36,537 nucleotides of DNA from an uncultured Actinomycetes bacterium (GTDB lineage: Bacteria > Actinomycetota > Acidimicrobiia > IMCC26256 > JAGPDB01), in NCBI GenBank assembly GCA_937872965.1, contig CALMUU010000243.1, forward strand, positions 1 to 36,537, in the 5' to 3' direction. A program made the translations under genes and the position numbers. Positions within the stretch are counted from its first letter, which is position 1. The number at the start of each line of letters is the position of its first letter. The notes beneath the pieces were generated by a model. It was not told where the DNA came from. It saw only the letters and a program-made list of their open reading frames with translations, and made no database searches. This document shows positions 26,388 to 33,935 of this stretch, piece by piece.

Positions 26388-27635
26388 ATGTCGAAGAATA
26401 GTCTTCAGGGGAAGGGTACGATCGCATTGGCAAGAACACCTGCAAAGATATTGGGACTCGCATTGTGTCTTTCTTTAATGCTGCCCTTATCGCATGCATT
26501 TGCTGTAACGAATTATTCTTCGCGTCCAACTGCTGACCCACGCATCGACAAACTTAAAGGTGATCTGGAATACGTTTCGAAACAGGAAGCAGTAGAAGTT
26601 CAGAAGTATATAACGCTTAAGGCAGAGAGCCAGAAAGCGGAAGCAGATCTCGCTTCGATCAATAAAAAAATTCGTGATGCTGAAGCGCGACAAAAATCTG
26701 CACAAGATGAAGCATTAAGTGCACGTGCAGAATTCGCTGCTGCACAAGAGCGTTATGATTTAGCAGTTAAGGATTCCGAGACTGCTCATGATCGTCGCGC
26801 TAAAGCGATTGTCCGTCTCTATCAAGAATCTTCAGATCCTGATGCAATGCCATCGATGTTAAGTGCAGGCCCCGAAGAACGTCAAGACATCATTCGCAAG
26901 ACATCGTTCATGGAAAATTTCAATGACAAGCAAACTGCTGTTATTTCTGAGGCTGATGTAAAAGCAAGCGAAGCAGTGAAAGAAAAAATGACGCATGAAG
27001 ATGCGCGCATGCGTGCGGAAGTGGCAGAACAAGTTGCGGCTGACGAAGAAGCCTCCCTTGAGCCTCTGCTTGAACAGTACGCTGTGGCTCAAAAAAAGGC
27101 GAAAGCCAATGAAGTAGCTGAACAGGCAATAGTTGATTCATTGAAGTCAAAAAAAGCAGATTACAACAAACAGATTGCACAGATAACCGCTGAGTCGAAT
27201 GCGCTCGCAGCACAGATTCGTAAAAAACAAAACAGCAATATTGTTGTGGCTCCAGGTAAAATGAGACGTCCAGTCGGTGCAGCGATTAACTCCCCATATG
27301 GTTTTCGGGTTCACCCGATTTACGGCGATTCACGACTGCATGCCGGCGTTGACTTTAATGCGAGTTATGGCACGGCGATCGGTGCTGCAAAAGCTGGCAA
27401 AGTAATTTATGCCAGCCAAATGAGTGGGTATGGAAACGTCATCATTATTGATCATGGTGGAGGAGTCTCGACTTTATATGCTCACCAAAGTTCATTTGCT
27501 GTCGGCTTAGGTTCGAATGTAAGTCAGGGACAAACGATTGGTTATGTGGGTGCCACAGGTAATGTAACAGGCCCTCATCTTCACTTTGAAGTACGCGTCA
27601 ACGGAGCGCCTGTTAACCCGATGTCGTATTTTTAG
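26388..27635 (+). CDS. M23 family peptidoglycan endopeptidase with coiled coil, probable FtsEX effector
   Basis: From ATG 26388 the protein is 415 aa with a signal peptide (basic start, hydrophobic LGLALCLSLMLPLSHAFA), a long charged coiled-coil (roughly 45-275) and a C-terminal LytM/M23 domain: HAGVDFNASYGTAI with first zinc ligands, STLYAH, and GPHLHFEVRVNG. The coiled coil plus LytM architecture beside ftsEX resembles EnvC of E. coli, which FtsEX recruits; in mycobacteria the partner is instead an NlpC/P60 enzyme (RipC). The ORF extends upstream to 26223, but that part only translates repeat copy D and lacks a signal peptide, so it is rejected. Its stop overlaps the peroxiredoxin stop. Confidence 0.88.
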   Translation: MSKNSLQGKGTIALARTPAKILGLALCLSLMLPLSHAFAVTNYSSRPTADPRIDKLKGDLEYVSKQEAVEVQKYITLKAESQKAEADLASINKKIRDAEARQKSAQDEALSARAEFAAAQERYDLAVKDSETAHDRRAKAIVRLYQESSDPDAMPSMLSAGPEERQDIIRKTSFMENFNDKQTAVISEADVKASEAVKEKMTHEDARMRAEVAEQVAADEEASLEPLLEQYAVAQKKAKANEVAEQAIVDSLKSKKADYNKQIAQITAESNALAAQIRKKQNSNIVVAPGKMRRPVGAAINSPYGFRVHPIYGDSRLHAGVDFNASYGTAIGAAKAGKVIYASQMSGYGNVIIIDHGGGVSTLYAHQSSFAVGLGSNVSQGQTIGYVGATGNVTGPHLHFEVRVNGAPVNPMSYF

Positions 27636-28267
27636 TTCGCTGGGTTCTTTACATATCGAAGGTAGGGCTTCTTTGCGTCCCATCCTTCGGGGAAGAGGTC
27701 TTTGGCATCTTCGTCACTTACAGCACTCGAAATGATGACATCTTCGCCTTGTTTCCAATTGGCAGGTGTAGCAACTTTATACTTTCCTCCCAATTGGAGG
27801 GCGTCAAGAACACGGAGTATTTCGTCAAAATTGCGACCAACAGGAGCGGGGTAGGTAAGTGTCAATGCGACCTTCTTGTCCGGATTGATAACAAAGACAC
27901 TTCGCACTGTCATCGAGTCACTTGCGTTGGGGTGAATCATGTCGTACAACGAAGCTACTGAACGGTCTTCATCTGCGACGATAGGGTAATCAACGGTTAC
28001 GTTGCCCACTTCCTCGATATCGGAGACCCAGCTCTTGTGAGACTCGAGAGAATCAACAGATACAGCCAATACCTTGGTATTTCTCTTCGCGAATTCGTCG
28101 CTGAGATTTGCTACTGCACCCAATTCAGTGGTGCATACAGGGGTGAAATCCTTTGGATGAGAGAACAGAACTCCCCATGAGTCTCCGAGATATTCATGAA
28201 ATGAAATATCACCTTGTGTTGTACTGGCCGTAAAATCTGGGGCGGTGTCGCCTATTTGTAATGACAT
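27632..28267 (-). CDS. 1-Cys peroxiredoxin (Prx6 type)
   Basis: This 211-aa peroxidase has the conserved DFTPVCTTE motif with peroxidatic C45, the Prx6-like C-terminal domain (SAVSDEDAKDLFPEGWDAKKPYLRY) and no second resolving cysteine, so it is probably 1-Cys. AAAGGA is an evident Shine-Dalgarno. It converges on the M23 gene with a 4-bp stop overlap (27632-27635), leaving no room for a normal terminator. It is divergent from DUF3052. A 13-bp palindrome at 28299 lies just upstream. In M. tuberculosis, as I recall, the peroxiredoxin AhpE is also adjacent to a DUF3052 gene. Confidence 0.93.
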   Translation of the reverse strand: MSLQIGDTAPDFTASTTQGDISFHEYLGDSWGVLFSHPKDFTPVCTTELGAVANLSDEFAKRNTKVLAVSVDSLESHKSWVSDIEEVGNVTVDYPIVADEDRSVASLYDMIHPNASDSMTVRSVFVINPDKKVALTLTYPAPVGRNFDEILRVLDALQLGGKYKVATPANWKQGEDVIISSAVSDEDAKDLFPEGWDAKKPYLRYVKNPAN

Positions 28268-28298
28268 TGTGTATTTTCCTTTAAAGTTGATTACTGAG

Positions 28299-28311
28299 TC
28301 GAATTATTCGA
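28299..28311. promoter_or_regulatory. Palindrome upstream of the peroxiredoxin gene
   Basis: TCGAATTATTCGA is a perfect 6-1-6 dyad about 32 nt upstream of the start codon, in the promoter region, where an oxidative-stress or iron regulator might bind. No regulator can be named from sequence. Confidence 0.35.
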
Positions 28312-28421
28312 AGCAGAGCTAAGCGTAGTTCTAGAAAAAGGAATTGTAAAGAGGTACTCACCGTGGTCAGTTATTTGGTGCATTTGACTTTTGGTATGCA
28401 GATCGATCAGATTGTTTCACC

Positions 28422-28841
28422 GTGGGGGAAACATTTGCTGACGGGCTTGAGCGCAAGCTGGGATTTCGGGACGGTCAACGTATCGCTTTGATCGGTGCCA
28501 CACCTGGTGTCCTCGAGTTTTTTTCTCACCAATTTCCTCATCTTGAGTTCTCAACATCCTTGCGTGGAGGATTTGATTTGGTCGTGTACTTCGCAACACG
28601 CAACTCAGATCTCTCTCGACGTATCAATACGTTGACGCGTTCGCTGCGCGACAAAGGTGCGCTCTGGATTGCGTGGCCGAAGAAAACATCTCGCATTGTT
28701 ACTGATTTAAGTTTTGATGTTGTTCAAGAAACAGGTCTTGCGCAATCTCTTGTCGATACAAAGATCTGCTCAATTTCGGAGACGTGGTCTGCGCTACGCT
28801 TTGCTCAGCGAGTTTCGCAGCAGGTTCCTGTCCCGGCCTAA
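28422..28841 (+). CDS. DUF3052 family protein
   Basis: This 139-aa protein follows the DUF3052 pattern: GLERKLGFRDGQRIALIGATPGVLEFF near the start, FDLVVYFATRNSDLSRRINTLTRSLRDKGALWIAWPKK in the middle and a DLSFDVVQETGLAQSLVDTKICSISETWSALRFAQR C-terminal block. It looks like a truncated Rossmann-type fold without the usual SAM loop. The function is unknown. GTG start. It overlaps the TetR stop tail-to-tail by 4 bp. Confidence 0.8.
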   Translation: MGETFADGLERKLGFRDGQRIALIGATPGVLEFFSHQFPHLEFSTSLRGGFDLVVYFATRNSDLSRRINTLTRSLRDKGALWIAWPKKTSRIVTDLSFDVVQETGLAQSLVDTKICSISETWSALRFAQRVSQQVPVPA

Positions 28842-29449
28842 ATGTCCACTGCCATGGCCTCTTTTAATACTGCAATGACGTGTTCACGTCGTGTTTCCAA
28901 TGCTTCTTTACTCAAGGGGTCGCCGTCGATCACAGCACTTACTAACGAAGCGTCAGACAAATACGAAAGCGATGCTCCATAGCCTGTGATGAGAAGTTGG
29001 CGTGGTTCGTAATATTTGAGACGCCCAAGATCCATTTCGGATTGCAAGTATTGTGCTCCTTGGTCAACAAGTGGTTTGAGGGCTGTTCCCAGTTCGGTAG
29101 AAAAAAGGGATTCGGGGTCGAGCGCTTCTCGTCGAGCAATACGCACAAAGTACGGATGTTTTTCGAAAAAAGTAAATGCTGCACGTAAAAGTTTTTCAAC
29201 TTGGTCCCAGCCGGTGAGATTATTTCCGATCGCATCGGTCATCAGAAAAACCCAGTCAGAAAATTCGTCGAGAATAACTGCTCGATACAGAGCTTCCTTG
29301 GAAGAAAAGTGATGCAATATTGAAGGCTTTTTTATTCCTACTTCTTCAGCAATGTCGTTCAGGCTCACCGCCGCATATCCATGATCTGCAAAATGTTTAA
29401 GTGCTGCACGAAGAATGAGCGCTTTGGTGTCCGAAACGGTAGTTGTCAC
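28838..29449 (-). CDS. TetR family transcriptional regulator
   Basis: The 203-aa regulator has an N-terminal helix-turn-helix (about residues 7-55: ALILRAALKHFADHGYAAVSLNDIAEEVGIKKPSILHHFSSKEALYRAVI) and a C-terminal ligand domain of unremarkable type. Ligand and targets are unknown. The nearest candidates are its own gene and the divergent F420-dehydrogenase-like gene at 29606, with repeat DNA in between. GTG start directly behind a -10 box, so probably leaderless. Confidence 0.9.
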   Translation of the reverse strand: MTTTVSDTKALILRAALKHFADHGYAAVSLNDIAEEVGIKKPSILHHFSSKEALYRAVILDEFSDWVFLMTDAIGNNLTGWDQVEKLLRAAFTFFEKHPYFVRIARREALDPESLFSTELGTALKPLVDQGAQYLQSEMDLGRLKYYEPRQLLITGYGASLSYLSDASLVSAVIDGDPLSKEALETRREHVIAVLKEAMAVDI

Positions 29450-29455
29450 GAACCC

Positions 29456-29485
29456 ATTGTATTGCAGATTCGGAGTAGTCTGTCA
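29456..29485 (-). promoter_or_regulatory. Promoter of the TetR gene, leaderless type
   Basis: On the minus strand TGACAG (29480-29485) and TACAAT (29456-29461) are 18 bp apart, and the GTG start follows the -10 box after 6 nt. Confidence 0.55.
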
Positions 29486-29494
29486 TTATCAACT

Positions 29495-29533
29495 GTCATT
29501 CTGAGGCTTTGCCGAAGAATCTCCGCGCAGCGG
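29495..29533 (+). repeat. REP-like half element 2
   Basis: GTCATTCTGAGGCTTTGCCGAAGAATCTCC-type sequence ending GCGCAGCGG, nearly the complement of the right half of the element at 18638. It lies between the TetR promoter and repeat copy E. Confidence 0.75.
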
Positions 29534-29544
29534 ATTGTGTATTG

Positions 29545-29583
29545 TTAGGGTTGTTCCTCGGGAACCGGAGGTGTGACCCTCCC
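29545..29583 (-). repeat. Dispersed structured repeat, copy E (short)
   Basis: TTAGGGTTGTTCC then CTCGGGAACCGGAGG hairpin then TGTGACCCTCCC. Only the hairpin core is present; the CAACTGAACGAAC end is missing. It is immediately upstream of the ribosome site of the 29606 gene. Confidence 0.7.
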
Positions 29584-29605
29584 TGAAGAAAACGGAGACA
29601 AGTAG

Positions 29606-30256
29606 ATGCGAATTGCAGTATTGGGAACGGGTATTGTCGGCCAGACGATTGGTAAGAAGCTGGTTGAACTAGGCCATGAGGTAGCTATGGGATCGCGTAC
29701 TGCCACGAATGAGAAGGCCGCTCAGTGGGCGACTGAGACGGGTGGCCAAACAGGCACATTTGATGAAGTGAGCATAGGCGTCGAGGTGATTTTCAATTGC
29801 ACGAATGGCGAGAAATCCCTTGAGGCCTTGTCGAGTATTTCGCCGGGCAATCTTGATGGAAAGGTTTTGATCGATCTTGCAAACGAACTCGAAGTTGTCA
29901 ACTCTAAGCCCCGTAGTTTGGCGAGTGCAGACAATTCTCTTGGTGCGAAGATCCAAAATGCTTTTCCTAATCTACGCGTGGTGAAAACGCTCAATACCGT
30001 CAATACCATGGTTATGGTCAACCCATCTCTTGTCCCGGGCTATCACAATATCTTTATGAATGGAGATGACGATTCTGCCAAGACTGTAGTGAGGGAGCTG
30101 CTCGAAAGTTTTGGGTGGCCGACTGAAGCAGTCCTTGACATGGGAGGGATTGACAATGCCGTAGGGCCCGAAATGCTGATGGCCTTCTGGCTTACTGTCT
30201 TCTTGTCAGGAAATGGTGCGCCGAACGCGAATTTCAATATCGCGATCGTGAAGTAG
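29606..30256 (+). CDS. NADPH:F420 oxidoreductase-like (Fno family) protein
   Basis: The 216-aa protein has an N-terminal Rossmann fold with GTGIVG (residues 7-12) and the NADP-type SRT sequence (MGSRTATNEKAAQWA), followed by LDGKVLIDLANEL, AFPNLRVVKTLNTVNTMVM and MGGIDNAVGPEML blocks. These are the blocks of the F420-dependent NADP oxidoreductase family, which exchanges hydride between F420 and NADP. The cofD and cofE genes at the window start show that F420 is made here. Many proteins of this family have other cofactors, so F420 use is probable, not proven. GGAG precedes the ATG. Confidence 0.75.
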   Translation: MRIAVLGTGIVGQTIGKKLVELGHEVAMGSRTATNEKAAQWATETGGQTGTFDEVSIGVEVIFNCTNGEKSLEALSSISPGNLDGKVLIDLANELEVVNSKPRSLASADNSLGAKIQNAFPNLRVVKTLNTVNTMVMVNPSLVPGYHNIFMNGDDDSAKTVVRELLESFGWPTEAVLDMGGIDNAVGPEMLMAFWLTVFLSGNGAPNANFNIAIVK

Positions 30257-30378
30257 TCAGCCTCCAAGATGCTGGTTTTATGGCGATGTCGCTGCTTTTG
30301 TGAATTAATTATCTAACCACTAAAATTCATGAGCTGTATTCGTCAGTTTAAGTAATCGTATTCCAAGGATGTGAAACG

Positions 30379-31386
30379 TTGCCCACGGCACAAGACATTG
30401 GCGAACAAATAGATGAATGGGTTGAAAATACGCCCTGGGTTAAAAGAGATGCTTCCCTTGATCTCCAGTTTGTCGGAGAAAGACTACCTTCTGGCCGCGC
30501 GCTGGATATAGGTGCGAACAATACTTTCACCACTCATCTTTACGCTTATCTGAATCGAAGTTCCCGACTTATTGCATGCGATTCAACACCCCCTCTTATG
30601 GGCACAAGCATCTTGCGTCTTTTTCGAGAAGAACCGGAGCGACGTGATTTACTTATTCGTGAAGCTGCAGTAAAAACCGGCATCGAGAGAAGGGTGAAAG
30701 ATAAAAGAGTTTCTCACGAGAAAGCGCATCCTGTGTATGGCTATGTAAAGGCGACTAGCCCGAATATTCCTGTTGCGAGTTCATCCTTCAATGCGATACT
30801 CGCCATGAAAGTCTTGGATTATCTCGATGATCCAGTTTCGTTCCTGGCTGAGGCTCAGCGAATCCTGCATCCTCGTCGAGGCAAACTTTTTGTGAGCATT
30901 AAAAATCCGTATCATTTGGGTCCAGGCAAAATGATGATGTCGCTTATGAGTGGAGCTGGACAAGTGACTTCTCAAGAAAACATATTTGCAGAATGTTTAG
31001 AGAGGTTACTCCTCGAAGCTGCTTCTCAAGGTTTCGAAATGTCTCGACTAGCGCGCAGTCCATTTACGACACCCCCGGCACAAGATTCGGAAATTCATTG
31101 TGAATTAAAATCCACATGGGAGCAGTGTGAAGCGCTGTATCCGGATCGAGTTGGCGAAAGGGGCATCAGGGGGTTACTGCCTGACGAAGCTCCTGAAATG
31201 TTGTACTTTGAGTTCTCTCGAAAAGACCCAACGAAGATTTTTGTTCCTGAACCTGATGTCTGGCGATCGTTTGTTGACGGTGCTTCGGTCGAGAAAAGAA
31301 CGGATAGCTTTGCTGAGTCAATGCGTATCGAATACTTGCCAACGCCATCTCGCAAAGCCGTCCCGCAGAGAGAAGCAAGTCGATAA
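30379..31386 (+). CDS. Class I SAM-dependent methyltransferase-like protein, first of a tandem pair
   Basis: The 335-aa protein has the SAM loop ALDIGANNTFTTHL (about residues 38-51), an acidic post-strand residue (IACDSTP) and VLDYLDDPVSFLAEAQRILHPRRGKLFVSIKNPYHLGP, as in class I methyltransferases. The C-terminus DPTKIFVPEPDVW and MRIEYLPTPSRKA is shared with the next protein. No substrate domain is recognised. TTG start behind AAGGA about 11 nt away, so the start is uncertain. It overlaps the next gene by one base (TAATG). Confidence 0.7.
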   Translation: MPTAQDIGEQIDEWVENTPWVKRDASLDLQFVGERLPSGRALDIGANNTFTTHLYAYLNRSSRLIACDSTPPLMGTSILRLFREEPERRDLLIREAAVKTGIERRVKDKRVSHEKAHPVYGYVKATSPNIPVASSSFNAILAMKVLDYLDDPVSFLAEAQRILHPRRGKLFVSIKNPYHLGPGKMMMSLMSGAGQVTSQENIFAECLERLLLEAASQGFEMSRLARSPFTTPPAQDSEIHCELKSTWEQCEALYPDRVGERGIRGLLPDEAPEMLYFEFSRKDPTKIFVPEPDVWRSFVDGASVEKRTDSFAESMRIEYLPTPSRKAVPQREASR

Positions 31387-32513
31387 TGGCACGCAATGGC
31401 CAGCTCGAAGCAGTTTTTCATTCGGGTGACAAAGATTTTATCGAGGGGCTAGGCCACTCAGTCGAGTACCTCGCATCAGTAATTGAAAAAGCGTTGTTTG
31501 CAGATGGTTGGTTGAAAACGGGTACCTGGGTCGAAGTAACGTCACCTTTGAATTTACTTTTTACAAGAGGTCGCATCCCTCAAGGTCGAATCCTTGATAT
31601 TGGAGCGGGCAATGGAATGATGACGCATATTCTGGCGGATGCTAATCCGCGTTCTATCTTCTATGGCTGTGACATCAACGTTATTAGTAAAACCATAGAG
31701 GCAAAGTTAGTAGACGATCCTCAATATTTGTCCGGCCTGATGTCTGCCGTTCGACATCGCCTTGATATTCACCAACTGAATGTTCCGGTAAAAGGAATTT
31801 CTGGACGGACTGCGCCACCAAAGCCATATCAGATTTCTTCTCGCCCGCTGGGTGGATGGATAGATGCACATTCACCCAACATTCCCTGTGAGGACGGTTT
31901 CTTCCGTGCAGTCACTTCTTTTCAAGCATTCCATGACATGGTAGAACCAGATGGTTTCTTTTCAGAGGCCGCACGACTGACGGTGCGAAATGGAGAGCTC
32001 TTCATGAGCATCATGAATCCCTACGCAGTTGAAATGTTAGATTCACTTTCCTATCTTTTTGGCCATAACTTTAAAGCCGACGATCCGTTTGTTTCGACGT
32101 TACGATCGCAGCGATGTGAAGAAGATGTTCTTGCGCAGTATCTTCAAAGAATTCTTGTTCTCGCTGCAGGAAATGGTTTTGAGGTGAGTCGAATAGGGCG
32201 GTTTCCTTTTGGAAATCCGATACTTCCGTATACGCGTGAAGAAAAAGAACAGGCTCGCGACAGATTTAATTCGCGTTTTGCAGATCGTCTCGGGGAGGAT
32301 GGCTATGTGCATCCCAAAATTGAAAAATGTCCACTTATATGTCTTCTCGAGTTTAAGAAAAAAGACCCATCAAAAATATTTGTTCCCGAAATTGATACAT
32401 GGGTTGGCTATATGGATGCATCTGTACCCGAACGTCCATTAGAGAAAGATCAAAGCAATATGCGTATTGAGATGCTTCCCCAGCCTTCGCGAAGCGCAGG
32501 GCGATCGAGATAA
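31386..32513 (+). CDS. Class I SAM-dependent methyltransferase-like protein, second of a tandem pair
   Basis: The 375-aa paralogue has a cleaner SAM loop, ILDIGAGNGMMTHIL (about residues 64-78), the acidic YGCDINV, and FQAFHDMVEPDGFFSEAARLTVRNGELFMSIMNPYA. Shared C-terminal blocks are DPSKIFVPEIDTW and MRIEMLPQPSRSA. The two probably arose by duplication and, being coupled, may work as a heteromer. The function and substrate are unknown. A structured hairpin begins 8-10 nt after its stop. Confidence 0.7.
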   Translation: MARNGQLEAVFHSGDKDFIEGLGHSVEYLASVIEKALFADGWLKTGTWVEVTSPLNLLFTRGRIPQGRILDIGAGNGMMTHILADANPRSIFYGCDINVISKTIEAKLVDDPQYLSGLMSAVRHRLDIHQLNVPVKGISGRTAPPKPYQISSRPLGGWIDAHSPNIPCEDGFFRAVTSFQAFHDMVEPDGFFSEAARLTVRNGELFMSIMNPYAVEMLDSLSYLFGHNFKADDPFVSTLRSQRCEEDVLAQYLQRILVLAAGNGFEVSRIGRFPFGNPILPYTREEKEQARDRFNSRFADRLGEDGYVHPKIEKCPLICLLEFKKKDPSKIFVPEIDTWVGYMDASVPERPLEKDQSNMRIEMLPQPSRSAGRSR

Positions 32514-32520
32514 TCCTTCT

Positions 32521-32568
32521 GCTTTGGCTGAATGAACTACCGTATCGAGTACTTTATTCAGCCGATCC
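32521..32568 (+). repeat. Conserved hairpin element, copy 1 (after the methyltransferase gene)
   Basis: The stem pairs GGCTGAATGAA (32526-32536) with TTTATTCAGCC (32553-32563), then a C-C mismatch (32537, 32552), then TAC with GTA, closing an 8-nt loop CGTATCGA (32541-32548). It begins 8 nt after the stop codon. Its twin is on the opposite strand at 32582-32629. Confidence 0.75.
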
Positions 32569-32581
32569 ATGAGTACTGATT

Positions 32582-32629
32582 GCTTTGGTTTACATAAGTA
32601 CGGGATGCGGTAGTTATTTAAACCAAAGC
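32582..32629 (-). repeat. Conserved hairpin element, copy 2 (after ssrA)
   Basis: On the minus strand the stem pairs GCTTTGGTTTA with TAAACCAAAGC (11 bp), then an A-G mismatch and ATAA with TTAT, then a C-C mismatch and TAC with GTA, closing the 8-nt loop CGCATCCC. The same C-C mismatch, TAC/GTA and loop pattern occur in copy 1, while the long stem differs with compensated changes. Confidence 0.75.
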
Positions 32630-32649
32630 GGATTAAATGGGGATCTGTT

Positions 32650-32697
32650 CCCACCTCCAACTGCTGACTGACGAATCAATCAACACTTGGAGGTGGG
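32650..32697. repeat. Inverted repeat joining the tmRNA 3' end and its trailer
   Basis: CCCACCTCCAA (32650-32660) and TTGGAGGTGGG (32687-32697) are perfect 11-bp complements. The second overlaps the 3' acceptor strand of ssrA, so the precursor could fold with its trailer instead of with the 5' end. It may serve as a terminator or delay processing. Confidence 0.7.
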
Positions 32698-33050
32698 GGG
32701 CATCGAAGCCCCCGTCCTTTAGACCCATTCGTAGGCCTTCTCCGAGCGCAGTCGCTGGTAAGTTTTCGAAACATTTGCCGCCAGTGACTCTGACAAAGTT
32801 TCTAGTCAACTAAATGTGTCCTCGTAAGTAGCTAACGCCTTACGGAGCAAGTCCCGTTGATTAAACCTGGTGCGGCGACGGTACCTACCGCTTCAGGCAC
32901 TACTTAAAACTAATTAAGCAGCTAGTGCGTAGACTGAGCTTTCGCTCTCATCGTTTGCATTTATTGTTTTGTACAGACTCTTTAACGACAGTCTGCAACG
33001 TCGGCTCGCTTCTCCTACGGCCAAGTACAAAGTCGAAACCATGCACCCCC
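32688..33050 (-). ncRNA. ssrA: Transfer-messenger RNA
   Basis: The 363-nt RNA rescues stalled ribosomes by trans-translation. The 5' strand GGGGGTG (33044-33050) pairs with 3' CACCTCC (32689-32695), and the discriminator A is 32688; CCA is not encoded. GGTTTCGAC follows the 5' strand as in tRNA-like domains of tmRNA. The tag reading frame at 32914-32958 starts GCA and ends TAA and encodes ANDESESSVYALAA, with the ALAA degradation signal. The T-arm has GGGGG and CCCCC around 8 nt (CTTCGATG), one more than the usual seven. Gene smpB lies about 1 kb away on the same strand. Confidence 0.96.
32914..32958 (-). other. tmRNA proteolysis tag reading frame
   Basis: GCA resume codon at 32956-32958, fourteen codons giving ANDESESSVYALAA and a TAA stop. 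The tag is not an independent gene; it is translated when the stalled ribosome switches to tmRNA. Confidence 0.95.
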
Positions 33051-33129
33051 GAGACTTATATTGTACAACGGCCGTCAAGCCTTTTTCGGTCCTCATTCAA
33101 AATGGCCGATATTTCGCGGAAGTGGTCGC

Positions 33130-33135
33130 TACTAT
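33130..33135 (+). promoter_or_regulatory. -10 box (TACTAT) for the 33142 gene
   Basis: TACTAT ends 6 nt before the ATG and no Shine-Dalgarno intervenes, so the transcript is probably leaderless. No clear -35 hexamer. The same 91-bp gap must also hold the ssrA promoter on the minus strand, which cannot be assigned with confidence. Confidence 0.45.
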
Positions 33136-33141
33136 TAGTTC

Positions 33142-33906
33142 ATGCCTGAAGATACTCAAGATATCGAAGCCCAGAAACGCGATCTACTGCGCTTTACAAA
33201 GCAAATGCAACATGAACTTGAGAAGAACTCAAAATGGGTTCTCAAGAACCTCGATATGGTGAATCGTCAAGGTCGAATTGCAGCAGGGTCAATGCTATTT
33301 TTTGCTGCGGCGATTCAGCTCCTGCTTCCGCTTCATTTAGTGGCAGGTTCACGATTCTTTTTGCCACCGATTGAAATCATTCTGGGATTGATTTTTATTA
33401 TTTGGCAAAAGCTTTTTGATCAACATCATTTATGGTTGCGCCACATAACTATCAGTCTGACGCTCGTGATTTCATTTGGAAATGCAGTGTCGACGGGTTT
33501 TCTTATCGACAAGCTTATCCAGGACTCACAGCTGAGCCCTTTTCACTTGTTGATGGCAGCGGGTGTTGTATGGTTTACAAACGTGGTTACCTTTGCACTG
33601 CTCTATTGGGAATTCGATCGCGGAGGCCCACTTGCTCGGATTGTGAACGGTTGGCAACATGCAGATTTCTATTTTCCTCAAATGGATATTGACTATTCAG
33701 CCGAAGCAACAAAAACCATTGTGCGCCCCGGTTGGGAACCTCACTACTTCGACTATTTATATTTAGCAGTCACCAACGCGACAGCATTTTCTCCAACGGA
33801 CGTCATGCCGCTGACATGGAAGGCCAAAGCTTTGATGGGAACCCAATCGGTGGTCTCGTTGGTGACGGTCACTCTTGTTGCTGCCCGCGCTGTCAACATT
33901 CTTTAG
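33142..33906 (+). CDS. Conserved membrane protein, four or more helices, unknown function
   Basis: The 254-aa protein has a charged N-terminal stretch (1-45), then hydrophobic segments near 47-68, 74-92, 102-124, 135-155 and 229-250. A C-terminal YLYLAVTNATAFSPTDVMPLTWKAKALMGTQ segment precedes the last helix; the TNATAFSPTD part is somewhat like a pore loop and like DUF1345 proteins, but this is a weak resemblance. It stands between ssrA and smpB, divergent from ssrA. No function is assigned. Confidence 0.7.
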   Translation: MPEDTQDIEAQKRDLLRFTKQMQHELEKNSKWVLKNLDMVNRQGRIAAGSMLFFAAAIQLLLPLHLVAGSRFFLPPIEIILGLIFIIWQKLFDQHHLWLRHITISLTLVISFGNAVSTGFLIDKLIQDSQLSPFHLLMAAGVVWFTNVVTFALLYWEFDRGGPLARIVNGWQHADFYFPQMDIDYSAEATKTIVRPGWEPHYFDYLYLAVTNATAFSPTDVMPLTWKAKALMGTQSVVSLVTVTLVAARAVNIL

Positions 33907-33935
33907 TTGCACCTGCTTGATCGTAATCTCCGAGA

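Noticed and set aside
33051-33078. Standard sigma-70 promoter for ssrA from TTGACG and TACAAT
   Set aside because: The hexamers are only 7 bp apart, so they cannot form one promoter; the real ssrA promoter cannot be assigned.
32914-33096. 60-aa minus-strand ORF ending ANDESESSVYALAA
   Set aside because: Only the last 14 codons are translated, as the tmRNA tag; the upstream part is the structured tmRNA 5' region and its promoter.
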